Positions 42,565-52,052 of a stretch of DNA of 64,000 nucleotides are shown here, in pieces. This DNA comes from Blautia sp. Marseille-P3201T. GTDB taxonomy: Bacteria > Bacillota > Clostridia > Lachnospirales > Lachnospiraceae. Position 1 is the stretch's first letter. Each line of letters begins with the position of its first letter. The stretch spans positions 248,001 to 312,000 of the forward strand of contig NZ_LT635468.1 of NCBI RefSeq assembly GCF_900120295.1. The letters are read 5' to 3'. The notes beneath the pieces are model-generated. The model saw nothing but the letters and a program-made list of their open reading frames with translations, was not told the DNA's origin and searched no databases. Made by a program: the position numbers and the translations under genes.

Positions 42565-43100
42565 TATTCATCAACCTCCCCGTTTCCATTGTAAGTATTT
42601 TCACTAAAATCCGCAATCCTGTTCCAATCGGCATACGGCTTTCCGTTTTCATCATAAAGCACTGCCGTACACTCCTGTACAACAATAACATTGAAATCAT
42701 CTTCACTATCCATATCATCAATCTTCACAGTAAATGTATTTGAAACTCCACCTTTCGGAACAACCTGACTGCAGTAATAATACCCATCATCTCCCTGACT
42801 CCATGTTCCCTCTGCATCAGGAGTAAATTTCAATCCCGGCTGATACTTATCTCCTGCAAATACCTTCACGCGGACAAAACAGTCAAAATCCCCTGTATTT
42901 TTTACTGCAATCTGCTTTTCCATGTTTACTACTTCTTCGTCCGGCACAATGGTACTCGTGCCAAGCTTAATTTCTGCTCCGCCGGAAGCCGTTGTGTAAG
43001 TTGTAAAATACGCCATGGTTCCGCCTACAGATACACCCGCTGCTAAAGTAAAGGCTGCCGCTGCCAGACAAAGAGATTTCTTATTCAAATTCTTTTTCAT
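42564..43100 (-). CDS. TasA-like SipW-dependent fibre protein, copy 1
   Basis: 178 aa. The signal region ends VSVGGTMAYFTTYTTASGG, the AYFTD-like SipW motif, followed by a jelly-roll with KQIAVKNTGDFDCFVRVKVF. It is shorter than copy 2 and only distantly similar. Processing by the SipW at 39488-40006 is inferred. Start ATG 43100. Confidence 0.82.
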   Translation of the reverse strand: MKKNLNKKSLCLAAAAFTLAAGVSVGGTMAYFTTYTTASGGAEIKLGTSTIVPDEEVVNMEKQIAVKNTGDFDCFVRVKVFAGDKYQPGLKFTPDAEGTWSQGDDGYYYCSQVVPKGGVSNTFTVKIDDMDSEDDFNVIVVQECTAVLYDENGKPYADWNRIADFSENTYNGNGEVDE

Positions 43101-43115
43101 TGTCCTGTACCTCCC

Positions 43116-44105
43116 TTACTCTCCTGCTTTTGTGCTGTCAGACTGCTGTTCTACCGTCCAGACACCTTCTTCATTGGCAAAATGGTTTACCACACTGGCA
43201 CCGCCGTTAAGCTTATTATTATAAGTATTTGTAAAAGTTACATGCACTGCTTCTTCCTCATCAGAAGCTTTAATTACAACGGTCTTAGAAGGCGCACTTG
43301 CCAAATCATAACTTGCACCGCTGTAAATCTCCGTTACAGTCACTTCCGTTCCTGCCGGAATTCCATCTATACGGATACTCTTCGTTCCCGCTGTATCAAA
43401 TACTGCTGAAACCACATCACTGTATACCTGCTCTCCATCTTTTACACCTTCAATCTGAAAGACAAATGTTGCACTGCCCAACGTTTCATTAAAAGATGTT
43501 ACCGTCTTATCAATAATCAGACTTCCCAGACGTTCTTCCTTACCTGGCTTTAAATCTGTTGTCACATCATACACCCAGTCGTCATTTCCTGTTGTACCAT
43601 GATAATTATTCGGCAAGGATAACAAATATGGTGTAAACTTATATTCATATTCCTCAGAAAGTGTGGTTTCTGCTGCTACCAGATACATTCCCACTGACAA
43701 ATCACTGATTTTCCCTTTTCCATTCTGGATTGTACCCTTATCTGTAGGTGTCTTCTTCTCATCTTCTATAATTTTCTGTGCCATCTGTGCTTTCTGCTCC
43801 CACTGAGCCGCTGTAGTTTCCGATGACACTGACGCAAAATCAAGAGACTCATAACCTTTTACCGCTGTATAAGAACCCGTTTCACTGATGTCCGCCACTT
43901 TATACAGATTTACCGGAATAGATAATTGCGAAAGCTCTGCAAAATCTCCGGCCAGGTCACCGCCCACTTCTAATGTAATGGAGCATTTACGATCTGTTTC
44001 AACCCCGCGGGCTGCTTTTACTTCTGACAATACTGCCCCTGAAAGCGCCAGTGACAATATAAGGATCCAAACACTGCTTTTCTTCATTTTTTTGATTATC
44101 TTCAA
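43116..44105 (-). CDS. secreted pilin-like protein without C-terminal anchor
   Basis: 329 aa starting at TTG 44105 (GGAGGAGGG, 6 nt upstream); an ATG five codons downstream has no good ribosome binding site. A signal peptide is followed by a pilin-like N-terminal domain (LSIPVNLYKVADISETGSY, KISDLSVGMYLVAAET) and a second Cna-B/DUF7601-like domain (LIIDKTVTSFNETLGSATFV to VHVTFTNTYNN). It ends in a short hydrophilic tail, with no sorting signal or membrane span. Being next to two sortases, it may be incorporated non-covalently or be a truncated minor pilin. Confidence 0.7.
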   Translation of the reverse strand: MKIIKKMKKSSVWILILSLALSGAVLSEVKAARGVETDRKCSITLEVGGDLAGDFAELSQLSIPVNLYKVADISETGSYTAVKGYESLDFASVSSETTAAQWEQKAQMAQKIIEDEKKTPTDKGTIQNGKGKISDLSVGMYLVAAETTLSEEYEYKFTPYLLSLPNNYHGTTGNDDWVYDVTTDLKPGKEERLGSLIIDKTVTSFNETLGSATFVFQIEGVKDGEQVYSDVVSAVFDTAGTKSIRIDGIPAGTEVTVTEIYSGASYDLASAPSKTVVIKASDEEEAVHVTFTNTYNNKLNGGASVVNHFANEEGVWTVEQQSDSTKAGE

Positions 44106-44125
44106 CGCTTACCCTCCTCCAAAAA

Positions 44126-44995
44126 TCATTTCTGTTTTCTGTCCTTCTTCTTAAACAGAAATCTCATGAAAAGTATAATTAAAAATGTGATAGACAATCC
44201 CAATATTAAATATATCATATAATAATTCTGTATTGTCTTCAACATGGTTTCTGCAACGGACGTTTCTGCCTCTTCTTCTCCATTATATGGAACTCTCGTC
44301 CCACGAACAAGAAGCCTGTGAGAATTTACTCCGTATGGAGTACATGTAAATAAAGTTACCTGATCCTTGCCTTCCTCAATCTGAAGAGCATTCTCAAGAG
44401 TTTCATGGTCATCTTTATCTACCATATCGAGAATTTGATCCACCTGATAAGCAAAGGTTTTATCTAACACATGAATATAAAACATATCACCCTTTTTCAG
44501 CTGGTCAATATCTGTAAACAATCTGGCTGTAGGAAGCCCTCTGTGAGCAGCCAGCACACTGTGTGTACTTTCACCGCCTATGGGAAGCTTCGTTCCATTT
44601 AAGTGTCCGATACCTGTCTGTAACACTTTATCGCCTGTTCCGTGGTAAATGGCATTTTTTACATTAATCTTCGGTATGGAAAGATACCCCATAATCCCAT
44701 CATCTGCCACATTTAACACTTGCCAGTATTCTGTATTTTCCAACTCTCCATCATCTTCGCCAAACACATCTCCGTACAAATTGTTCTGTACTAATGCTGC
44801 ATCAAAAGCCTCTGCCTTCTCCCATTCCTCTGAAAAATCCACTTCTGTCATTTCTTCCACAGTGGACTTATAATTAGAAATCAGTCGGTTTTGGCGATAT
44901 GTATTCCATTGATCCGATACCGTTGGATAGACCAGTACCCCAAATCCTATCAAAAACATCAGACCGAACAGAATATTTGAAATCTTTCGCTTCAT
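44126..44995 (-). CDS. class C (pilin-polymerising) sortase 2
   Basis: 289 aa. N-terminal membrane span, then the sortase beta-barrel with catalytic His in SVLAAHRGLP, Cys in LFTCTPYGVNSH and Arg in RLLVRGTRVPY, and a C-terminal membrane span with a basic tail. The C-terminal span and the TCTPYGVNSHRL signature mark class C. It starts 2 bp after the first sortase; the two are clearly paralogous. Confidence 0.93.
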   Translation of the reverse strand: MKRKISNILFGLMFLIGFGVLVYPTVSDQWNTYRQNRLISNYKSTVEEMTEVDFSEEWEKAEAFDAALVQNNLYGDVFGEDDGELENTEYWQVLNVADDGIMGYLSIPKINVKNAIYHGTGDKVLQTGIGHLNGTKLPIGGESTHSVLAAHRGLPTARLFTDIDQLKKGDMFYIHVLDKTFAYQVDQILDMVDKDDHETLENALQIEEGKDQVTLFTCTPYGVNSHRLLVRGTRVPYNGEEEAETSVAETMLKTIQNYYMIYLILGLSITFLIILFMRFLFKKKDRKQK

Positions 44996-44997
44996 AA

Positions 44998-45870
44998 TCA
45001 GTCCTCTTTCGGTTTATCTGAATTTTTTTTCTTATTATAAATATAAAGACCGGCTATAAAAAGTCCTGTTACTGCAAGTCCTACAATAACCCATAACAGA
45101 TAACTGGTGTAAAGGCTGGTTCCTCCAATCAGCCCTTTCGGCGCTTCTTCCATCTGCACTTCTTCATAAGGCACTCTGTGACCTCGCACAAGAAGTCTGT
45201 GGCTGTTCACTCCATAAGGAGTACAGGTAAGCAAGGTTACAAGATCCTGTCCTTCCTCCACCGCAAGTCCCTCTGTTTCTGTAGGCTCTACAACCTCAAT
45301 TCTATCCACCTCATAGCAGAGTGTATCATCCAACACTGAAATCAAGAAATGGTCTCCCTTTTCCAGTTTATCCAAATCTGTAAACAGTTTTGCACTTGGA
45401 AGTCCACGATGAGCTGAAATTACAGAATGTGTACTCTCTCCACCTATAGGAAGAGAACTTCCCTCCAAATGTCCTGCGGCCTTTTCCAGTACCTCTTTTT
45501 CCGTGGTATGGTAAACCGGAACTTTCACATCAATCTTAGGAATTTCCACATATCCCATCATGCCGTCACCATTTAAATTCAGGCTGGACATATATTCCTC
45601 ATCCTCTTCTTCTGCAGCTTCCGCTACAGCAAAAGAGTCAGGCAAGATACTGGGCAAAAGCGCTTCATTATAAGCTGCAGCTTCTGTCCATTCTTTCTTA
45701 TAGTCAATCTCTCCTGCTTCTTCTTTCCTGGCGACCTGTTCATCATAGCTGCTAATCAGTCTTTCCTGTCTGTAGGTATTCCACTGATTTGAAATAAACG
45801 GATACAGCAGCAAGGACAAACCGGCTAAAAACATTATGCAAATTGTTATAGTAGTTACTTTTTTCTTCAT
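44998..45870 (-). CDS. class C (pilin-polymerising) sortase 1
   Basis: 290 aa, same architecture as its neighbour: N-terminal span, His in SVISAHRGLPSAKLF, Cys in LLTCTPYGVNSH, Arg in RLLVRGHRVPY and a C-terminal span. It joins the pilin Lys to the LPXTG-type threonine. Preceded by AAGGAG. A GC-rich hairpin separates it from the backbone pilin gene, so it is probably expressed less. Confidence 0.93.
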   Translation of the reverse strand: MKKKVTTITICIMFLAGLSLLLYPFISNQWNTYRQERLISSYDEQVARKEEAGEIDYKKEWTEAAAYNEALLPSILPDSFAVAEAAEEEDEEYMSSLNLNGDGMMGYVEIPKIDVKVPVYHTTEKEVLEKAAGHLEGSSLPIGGESTHSVISAHRGLPSAKLFTDLDKLEKGDHFLISVLDDTLCYEVDRIEVVEPTETEGLAVEEGQDLVTLLTCTPYGVNSHRLLVRGHRVPYEEVQMEEAPKGLIGGTSLYTSYLLWVIVGLAVTGLFIAGLYIYNKKKNSDKPKED

Positions 45871-45902
45871 CCGGGTTCTCCTTATTGTTGTATTTTTTAT
45901 AA

Positions 45903-45930
45903 GAGCCGGGGCGGGTTACCGCCCCAGCTT
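45903..45930 (-). terminator. intra-operon attenuator-like hairpin
   Basis: AGCTGGGGCGG and CCGCCCCGGCT form a very stable stem around a 3-4-nt loop, followed leftwards by CTTATAAAAAAT, a weak T tract. It lies between the backbone pilin and the sortases. Partial termination is the likely effect. Confidence 0.55.
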
Positions 45931-45951
45931 ATGGTTTGTTAAAAGTTCTAA

Positions 45952-47355
45952 TTATTTATTTTCTTTTCTGCGGCTGGCAAAGAATAAACCTGCTGCTACA
46001 ATCATGATTACACAACCACCGATTGTGAAGATTGTTGTACCAATACCACCTGTAGATGGAAGGGAGGAAAGTTTAGTATCTGGCACATGAATATCTGTAA
46101 AATCTGTAAAATCATATTCTGTCTGCTCTACTAATGTTGCTCCTTCAAGTTTATAAACTGTTTCATTCAATGAATAACCTTCTGGTGCTTTTGTTTCTTT
46201 TACATAATATGTCTTCTGAGCATCTAAACCATCGAATATTGCTCCTCCCTTAGCATTTGTCACTTTAGTACCCACTACATTAACTTTAATCTTCTCACCA
46301 TTATAAGTAATTTCCTCTGTTCCCTTTACATCTGCTACATAAAGAGTGAACTCTGCTCCTGGAAGTTTTATGTTTGTGTCTTTTTCATCTTCTTTAATAA
46401 CTTTAACCTTCACTGTATCAGACTCAATTTCATCAGTTGTAAGACCTTTTTCTGTTTCAGATGTTACTGTGTTCTTTAAATGATTTTCAGAAATCACATC
46501 GCCTACTGTAGCCTTATATGTAATTGTTACAGTTTTACCTGCCAAACTTGCATCATAAGTTTTGCCAAAATCAATTGTAAGAACTGTCTTATTCTCACTT
46601 ACAGTAGCTGTATATTTGTTAGCATCAAGGTCTTGGCCATCCACTTTAACATGTAAATCCATTGTTGCTTTTTCAAATGTAGCATTTGTTAAAGTATCTT
46701 TCACTATAAATTTCCTACTTGTTGCATTTGCAGGGTAATATGGATATTCAACTGTTACCGTATAGGATACTAAATCTCCTTTTGATACAGACTGTCCGTC
46801 TTCACCAACTTCTTTCTTAATCTGGTCTTCTGAGCCTTTGGCCTCAACCTCTAAACCATTAAATTCTGTTCCAACATAAGCAGCCATAGGTACAAATGTA
46901 TAACCCTCTTTTTCTGCTGTAATTAAGTATAAACCAATTTTTCCCGGTGTAAATTCTCCATTTCCAGCCAGATTTGTTGCCGCAACACGAACAGCTTCTA
47001 ATGCTCTACTGTAAGCAACATTATCAGTAGTTAAACTATTTTCAATATTGTTATTTGTTATCTTTTCTAGTTTACCTGCTTTAATTAACGCTGCAATTAC
47101 TTGGTCTGCATCACCTGCGTCAATAACATCTTTATTTAAAAACGCCTTCACAAAATCATCTTTTACACTGTCAACGAATTTCCATCCGTATACAGACCCT
47201 CTGTCTTCTTCAACAATCTGCGCATATTTTACGTTAGTTCCTTCCGGTACTGTTACTTTAATAGTTCCTGTTGGAGCTGCCATTGTTGTTACTGTCATTC
47301 CCATAACCATTACCATTGCGACTAACAATGCTAATACTTTTTTAATTTTTTTCAT
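45952..47355 (-). CDS. major (backbone) pilin with LPSTG sorting signal
   Basis: 467 aa from ATG 47355 (GGAGAA upstream). It has a signal peptide (1-27), an N-terminal pilin domain (YAQIVEEDRGSVYGWKFVDS), a central isopeptide/SpaA-type domain (FIVKDTLTNATFEKATMDL), a Cna-B domain with the E-box YYVKETKAPEGYSL, and LPSTGGIGTTIFTIGG with a membrane span and RRKENK. This is the typical polymerised subunit. The region where a YPK-type pilin Lys is expected reads TVEYPYYPANATSRKF, so the linking lysine may differ. Confidence 0.88.
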   Translation of the reverse strand: MKKIKKVLALLVAMVMVMGMTVTTMAAPTGTIKVTVPEGTNVKYAQIVEEDRGSVYGWKFVDSVKDDFVKAFLNKDVIDAGDADQVIAALIKAGKLEKITNNNIENSLTTDNVAYSRALEAVRVAATNLAGNGEFTPGKIGLYLITAEKEGYTFVPMAAYVGTEFNGLEVEAKGSEDQIKKEVGEDGQSVSKGDLVSYTVTVEYPYYPANATSRKFIVKDTLTNATFEKATMDLHVKVDGQDLDANKYTATVSENKTVLTIDFGKTYDASLAGKTVTITYKATVGDVISENHLKNTVTSETEKGLTTDEIESDTVKVKVIKEDEKDTNIKLPGAEFTLYVADVKGTEEITYNGEKIKVNVVGTKVTNAKGGAIFDGLDAQKTYYVKETKAPEGYSLNETVYKLEGATLVEQTEYDFTDFTDIHVPDTKLSSLPSTGGIGTTIFTIGGCVIMIVAAGLFFASRRKENK

Positions 47356-47441
47356 AATTTTTCTCCTTTTCTTTGAGGTTCTCCCCATATATTTAATTTG
47401 CATTGTTTCTGCGACCAGAGGCCGCCGAAAAGTTTTATCAT

Positions 47442-50400
47442 TTAACTTTTCAGCACCTCCTCACGTTTCATTTTATATAAGAGAAGCGCTGCTGCCATTA
47501 AAAGCAGTGTACCGCCAATCGTATATACAAAAATTCCAGGACCACCAGCTGACGGAAGGTTATAAACGGGAGTATTTTTGTAATAGAAAACAATACTTCC
47601 ATCTTTCTCTATATCTTGATCAACTTTACCATTAAAATCTGACGATGTTACTGTCGGAACTCCTTGTTTAACAGAAATAATCCAGTTTTCTTTACTTAGT
47701 GAGTATCCGGAAGGTGCTTTAATTTCAGATAATCTATAAACACCGTCTGTGATTGCACCTTGATATTCATTGGAAACAGTGCCTGTGGTTTCCTCATACT
47801 CTGTATACCACTTAACCGCACCTTCTCCTTTTGTATTTCCGGACCAACCATAAAGAATATTTGGTGTACTTCCTTTACCATTATCTTCATTCTTTTCCAG
47901 CTTGAAAATCGCCCCTGACAGCTGAACTTGATTATTACCATTTTCACTTACTTTAACAATCTTCCAACCTTTGGTGTTTGTAATTGTAAATCCTTCTTCC
48001 TGATTACCTGACACACTGGACTGATAACCTGTATTAGGTTCATATCCGTTTATAACCTCATGATTGATAATTGTTTTTTCTACAACCGTGTACTCATTTT
48101 TTTTATATATGCCGTTTTCCTTTGTGAAATACTCAAGATCCGTAAAAGTATGTGTCCATTGCTTACTCTCGTCCAGTCTTACTGTATGCTCTGGTTTACC
48201 GGAAGGTTTCCCATTAATATAAAGCTGAACAGTAACGTACTTTTCCTGTCCGCCAAGCCATTGTTTATTCACTGCCACTTCTGTCCTGTCTTCCAAGTCA
48301 ATCCTATTTTCCAGAGCAATACTTTCTGAACGGGTATATTGTAGCATATAAAACCATGACCGAGCACTCGTAGCACCAAATTTTAATTTCCAGGCTCCAT
48401 CAGCAGCTTCCGTTATGCTAATTCCAGCTTTTTTAAGTACTTCTGCATCTTTACCATATTGATAACATAAGTCTTTTACATTTCCCTCAACAATTTTATC
48501 AATTTCACCTATAAGCGTTTTATCAAGAACTTTTGAATTCTCATCGACTTCAATCTGAAGATTATATTTTGTCCATAAATAATACTGGCCACCAGCTTTT
48601 ACTACTATGGCATTATTTTTCCCTAACGGAAATTCCATCTGAGAGCAAGGTGTTTCTCGCTTCCAACCGGTAAACTTTTCTATGACATTTGTGGTTTCCG
48701 TAATGTCCCATTTAAACCCTTCCGGACATTCTTCTTTTACCACATAGTCCACATCACCCGGCAAGTTTATCCAGGTATATGTCCACTTATTATCTGCTGT
48801 TAAATGTACGGAATCAAGAACACTTCCATCATTATCATACTTTACTTTTCTATCAATACCTTCTTCATATTTTCCGCTATGATCTACATCTTCATATAAA
48901 GTCACTTCAATGCTTTCCGGTATATATTCACTATACTTATCTTGGTCAACCCATTTTTTGTTTACCGTTACAGTTGTTGTTCCATGGCCAACTTGAAGTT
49001 CCTCATTTACTACTCTGACTTTACATTCCTCACCTGTAACTGTACCTGTAGCTCCTAAAACATCTGTTTCTTCGCCAGGAATTTTTACATCTTCTGCACC
49101 GGTGACTATATATGTTGGATGATAATTTCCTTCTATATATTCTCTCACCAGGAACTTATCACTCTCAAACACAGGAATTCTTGCTGTCTCATTATGCTCT
49201 AATTCAATTACTCCTGTCGTTGTTTCTTTTGGAGTATCTGCAACAGTATATTTACCCTGATATGGCTGTCCGTTTATCTCCACATAGATTTTAAATACAG
49301 CATCAGAGGGGATTTTTGAGCCCTTATCAAGCCTTTTCAGTTTCTTTGTTATTTCAAGCGATACTTGTTTCTTTTTCTGATTGAAAATTTCTCTTATCGG
49401 CTGAGCATCATCTACCTTCGTCAAAACAACGTTTGCACTTGTTCCTGCCGGATTTTCTGTTACAGTGATTTTATAAATGGTCTTATTTGGCTTATATCCT
49501 TCCAGAGCTTTTGTTTCTTTCATATAGTAAGTTCCGGCTCTTAAACTATTAAATGTCACTGTACCATTTTCATCTGACACTGCAACTTTATTCATTGACT
49601 CTTGACAGTCTTTATCACTATACAATGTAAACTCTACACCTTTAAGCAGTTCCTTTGTATCTGTATCTCTTTTTGTGAATATAAGGTCTGTCTTTGGTGT
49701 TATGGAAATAACCGGCTCACGCGGTGTGACGTTTGGCATTACAAATTCCATATCACAATTTGAATTATGTCCACCTCGTTCCATATAAAGAACGGTAACT
49801 GTATGCTCATCATCAGCATGTGTATTCAGATATGAAACCTTATCTTCCAACGTATATGTCGTCTTATCTAACAGCTTCTCCCATAAATCCACTGTATTCG
49901 GATATACCTTTAACCAATCAGTAAAATCAGCACTATCATTATTCTTTGGATACCCCGGGTGCATACCTCCCAAATCCAAAATCAACTCTCCGTCAAGAAA
50001 TACCCAGAGATCATCATCACCATTAAACTTATACTGAAGCTGTCCTACGTAATCTCCCAGTTTAAATTTGAAGTCATAGCGCATTCCAAAATACCAGTTA
50101 TTGTTACCGCCATTCTTGTCTCCATCTGTACCAAGATTACCTTTAAGTGGGTAAAAGCCAGAACCCGCTTTCGTAGTTTCCTTTCCATTCGGATCAAGCA
50201 CTCTCTTCAACTTATAAGTATTTCCAACACGAGAAAACTCAAGATCATATCCTTCTAAAATCCTCTTTCCCTTTTTCTCTTCTGATGAAAATAAACCAGG
50301 TTCTTTTGGAGCAAACTGAACATCTTCATAGTTATTACCGGACAATCCTTTTACAATTCCTTGTGTAATCGGTACACTGGCATGTTGCCAACTATTCTTA

Positions 50401-51935
50401 TTAATATTCACTCCTTTTCTATATTGTCCATCTTTATCTTTCACTTCCACATTATATTCATAACCTATGTTATTACCTTGTCCTACCTCAATCCTGTCAT
50501 AGGCTGATGAATTTGCCGGATAATTAGACTCTGCATTAATTCCCGCTTCCCAGGTTGCCTGTTTATATGAATATTTTCCATCGCCTTTATAAGTACAAGT
50601 GTGTGAATGTTTGTCATTCACCATTATTTCAAATTGTGTATCCGCTTTAAGCTGCTTCTGTATCTGACCAGAAGCCAAATTCTTGAAAGCCTCTTTCTCA
50701 CCATCATATTGAACTTTAACTTTTCCATCTTTGAGGGTATACTCTTTTCCGTCTATGAGTTCTTCCTCTACTGTCTTATTGTCTTCTGCATAACCTCTTC
50801 TGTCATAATCAAAGAAAGTAGTTTCATTTATAGTTGTTCCTTTTGTCGGTCTGTAATAACAGATAATAATCGCTTCTGTATCTACTACTGTTCCAACTGT
50901 AATTTCTTCTTTTTTGTCACCCGGTACAAATTCTTCAACGTCTGTTCCAATCCACTTTACAATCTTTGCCAACTCAAACTGTTCATCTTCCGCTGTAAAG
51001 TTCTTTAATTTTGTTTCATCTACGTCTTCATAAACTGGAAGTGTTACTTCATCATCTCTATATAATGGGGTAGACTCTCCTTCAAGATAATGCTTAATAG
51101 TAAGGTCTACTTCCTTTTCTCCTTTATTGATTACCACATATTTGGAAAAATGTGTCGTATCAAAAACAACATCTTCTGCTGTTTTATTTTCTACTGCCTG
51201 CATATCTGTCGCTTCTTTTTTCTTTTCATCAACATGATATACAGAAAGACCTTTTTCCTCTTTCAGGTTCATGTTCTGAATTTCCACCTGAACTTCACCA
51301 TTTGGCTGAATTTCATTCAATTCTTTGCCGTCCTGTACAAGGAATTTAATATCAAGAGCTATCATGTCCTTAATTGTACTTTTTTCTTTTATAAGTTCCG
51401 GTGCAATAGCTTCTTTGATTTCTTCAACTTCCTTTGCGTCTTCAATCTTTTCAACACTCAAAATCGCCTCTTCCGGAAGTACTGTATCTTTTTCTGCTGT
51501 AACAGTTACTTTCAGTCCGTCAATTTCTTTTTCAAATTTTACAGGCAATTTTTCTTCTTCCGGTGTCTTAGCCGGCTCTTCCGGTACCACTTCCTCCGGT
51601 TCTTCCGGTGTCTTAGCCGGCTCTTCTGGTACCACTTCCTCCGGTACTTCCGGTGTCTTAGCCGGCTCTTCCTGCACTACTTCCTCCGGTACTTCCGGTG
51701 TCTTGGTCGGCTCTTCCTGCACTACTTCCTCCGGTATTTCCGGTGTCTTGGCCGACTCCTCCGGCTCTGCTTCTTCCGGTATCACTTCCTCCGAAACTTC
51801 AGTTTCAGGAGTCTCTATTTCTGCTGTATTATCTACAGCCCCTGTTGTTTCTGCTAATATAGAAAAATTATTTGTCAACACCATTACCATGCAAAGTATG
51901 GCTGCTAATATTCTTTTCTTTCGGTTACTTTTCAT
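47442..51935 (-). CDS. tip pilin/adhesin with fibro-slime domain and LPSAG sorting signal
   Basis: 1497 aa. It has a signal peptide (1-29), an acidic proline-rich stalk with a 15-residue repeat (63-122), and a beta-rich region. A fibro-slime-type domain (about 500-750) contains FNGDDDLWVFLDGELILDLG and YMERGGHNSNCDMEF. Several Cna-B-like domains with E-box elements (GTYYMKETKALEGYKPN; YRLSEIKAPSGYSLS) follow, then LPSAGGPGIFVYTIGG with a membrane span. Large size, first position in the operon and sorting signal suggest the tip adhesin. The ATG follows GGGAGGAG, downstream of the SARP-type promoter. Confidence 0.85.
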   Translation of the reverse strand: MKSNRKKRILAAILCMVMVLTNNFSILAETTGAVDNTAEIETPETEVSEEVIPEEAEPEESAKTPEIPEEVVQEEPTKTPEVPEEVVQEEPAKTPEVPEEVVPEEPAKTPEEPEEVVPEEPAKTPEEEKLPVKFEKEIDGLKVTVTAEKDTVLPEEAILSVEKIEDAKEVEEIKEAIAPELIKEKSTIKDMIALDIKFLVQDGKELNEIQPNGEVQVEIQNMNLKEEKGLSVYHVDEKKKEATDMQAVENKTAEDVVFDTTHFSKYVVINKGEKEVDLTIKHYLEGESTPLYRDDEVTLPVYEDVDETKLKNFTAEDEQFELAKIVKWIGTDVEEFVPGDKKEEITVGTVVDTEAIIICYYRPTKGTTINETTFFDYDRRGYAEDNKTVEEELIDGKEYTLKDGKVKVQYDGEKEAFKNLASGQIQKQLKADTQFEIMVNDKHSHTCTYKGDGKYSYKQATWEAGINAESNYPANSSAYDRIEVGQGNNIGYEYNVEVKDKDGQYRKGVNINKNSWQHASVPITQGIVKGLSGNNYEDVQFAPKEPGLFSSEEKKGKRILEGYDLEFSRVGNTYKLKRVLDPNGKETTKAGSGFYPLKGNLGTDGDKNGGNNNWYFGMRYDFKFKLGDYVGQLQYKFNGDDDLWVFLDGELILDLGGMHPGYPKNNDSADFTDWLKVYPNTVDLWEKLLDKTTYTLEDKVSYLNTHADDEHTVTVLYMERGGHNSNCDMEFVMPNVTPREPVISITPKTDLIFTKRDTDTKELLKGVEFTLYSDKDCQESMNKVAVSDENGTVTFNSLRAGTYYMKETKALEGYKPNKTIYKITVTENPAGTSANVVLTKVDDAQPIREIFNQKKKQVSLEITKKLKRLDKGSKIPSDAVFKIYVEINGQPYQGKYTVADTPKETTTGVIELEHNETARIPVFESDKFLVREYIEGNYHPTYIVTGAEDVKIPGEETDVLGATGTVTGEECKVRVVNEELQVGHGTTTVTVNKKWVDQDKYSEYIPESIEVTLYEDVDHSGKYEEGIDRKVKYDNDGSVLDSVHLTADNKWTYTWINLPGDVDYVVKEECPEGFKWDITETTNVIEKFTGWKRETPCSQMEFPLGKNNAIVVKAGGQYYLWTKYNLQIEVDENSKVLDKTLIGEIDKIVEGNVKDLCYQYGKDAEVLKKAGISITEAADGAWKLKFGATSARSWFYMLQYTRSESIALENRIDLEDRTEVAVNKQWLGGQEKYVTVQLYINGKPSGKPEHTVRLDESKQWTHTFTDLEYFTKENGIYKKNEYTVVEKTIINHEVINGYEPNTGYQSSVSGNQEEGFTITNTKGWKIVKVSENGNNQVQLSGAIFKLEKNEDNGKGSTPNILYGWSGNTKGEGAVKWYTEYEETTGTVSNEYQGAITDGVYRLSEIKAPSGYSLSKENWIISVKQGVPTVTSSDFNGKVDQDIEKDGSIVFYYKNTPVYNLPSAGGPGIFVYTIGGTLLLMAAALLLYKMKREEVLKS
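51570..51749 (-). repeat. 45-bp tandem repeat (four units) in the tip pilin stalk
   Basis: Four 15-codon units encode KTPEIPEEVVQEEPT, KTPEVPEEVVQEEPA, KTPEVPEEVVPEEPA and KTPEEPEEVVPEEPA. A partial fifth begins KTPEEE. The unit length is a multiple of three, so copy-number change would alter stalk length without breaking the frame. Confidence 0.9.
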
Positions 51936-52020
51936 GGTCTATCTCCTCCCATTCACATTTCTCTATTGTCGATTTATTTTATCACTTGTAAAAGTGCCTG
52001 TCTTCGCAATTTCTACCCCT

Positions 52021-52052
52021 AGTATAGTTACCCTCAGTCACACATCAGTCAC
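52021..52052 (-). promoter_or_regulatory. SARP-type promoter of the surface-fibre operon
   Basis: Read leftwards: GTGACTG, 4 bp, GTGACTG (52052-52035), 8 bp, then -10 TATACT (52026-52021). The repeats have an 11-bp period and cover the place of the -35 box, which is otherwise absent. This is the arrangement described for SARP activators (for example ActII-ORF4 and DnrI). A SARP-like gene lies about 180 bp upstream on the same strand. Confidence 0.7.

Noticed and set aside
51090-51857. 255-codon Phe/Cys-rich frame on the + strand
   Set aside because: Another antisense shadow of the repeat-containing stalk. The periodic RLFWYHFLRYFRC pattern is dictated by the repeat on the other strand.
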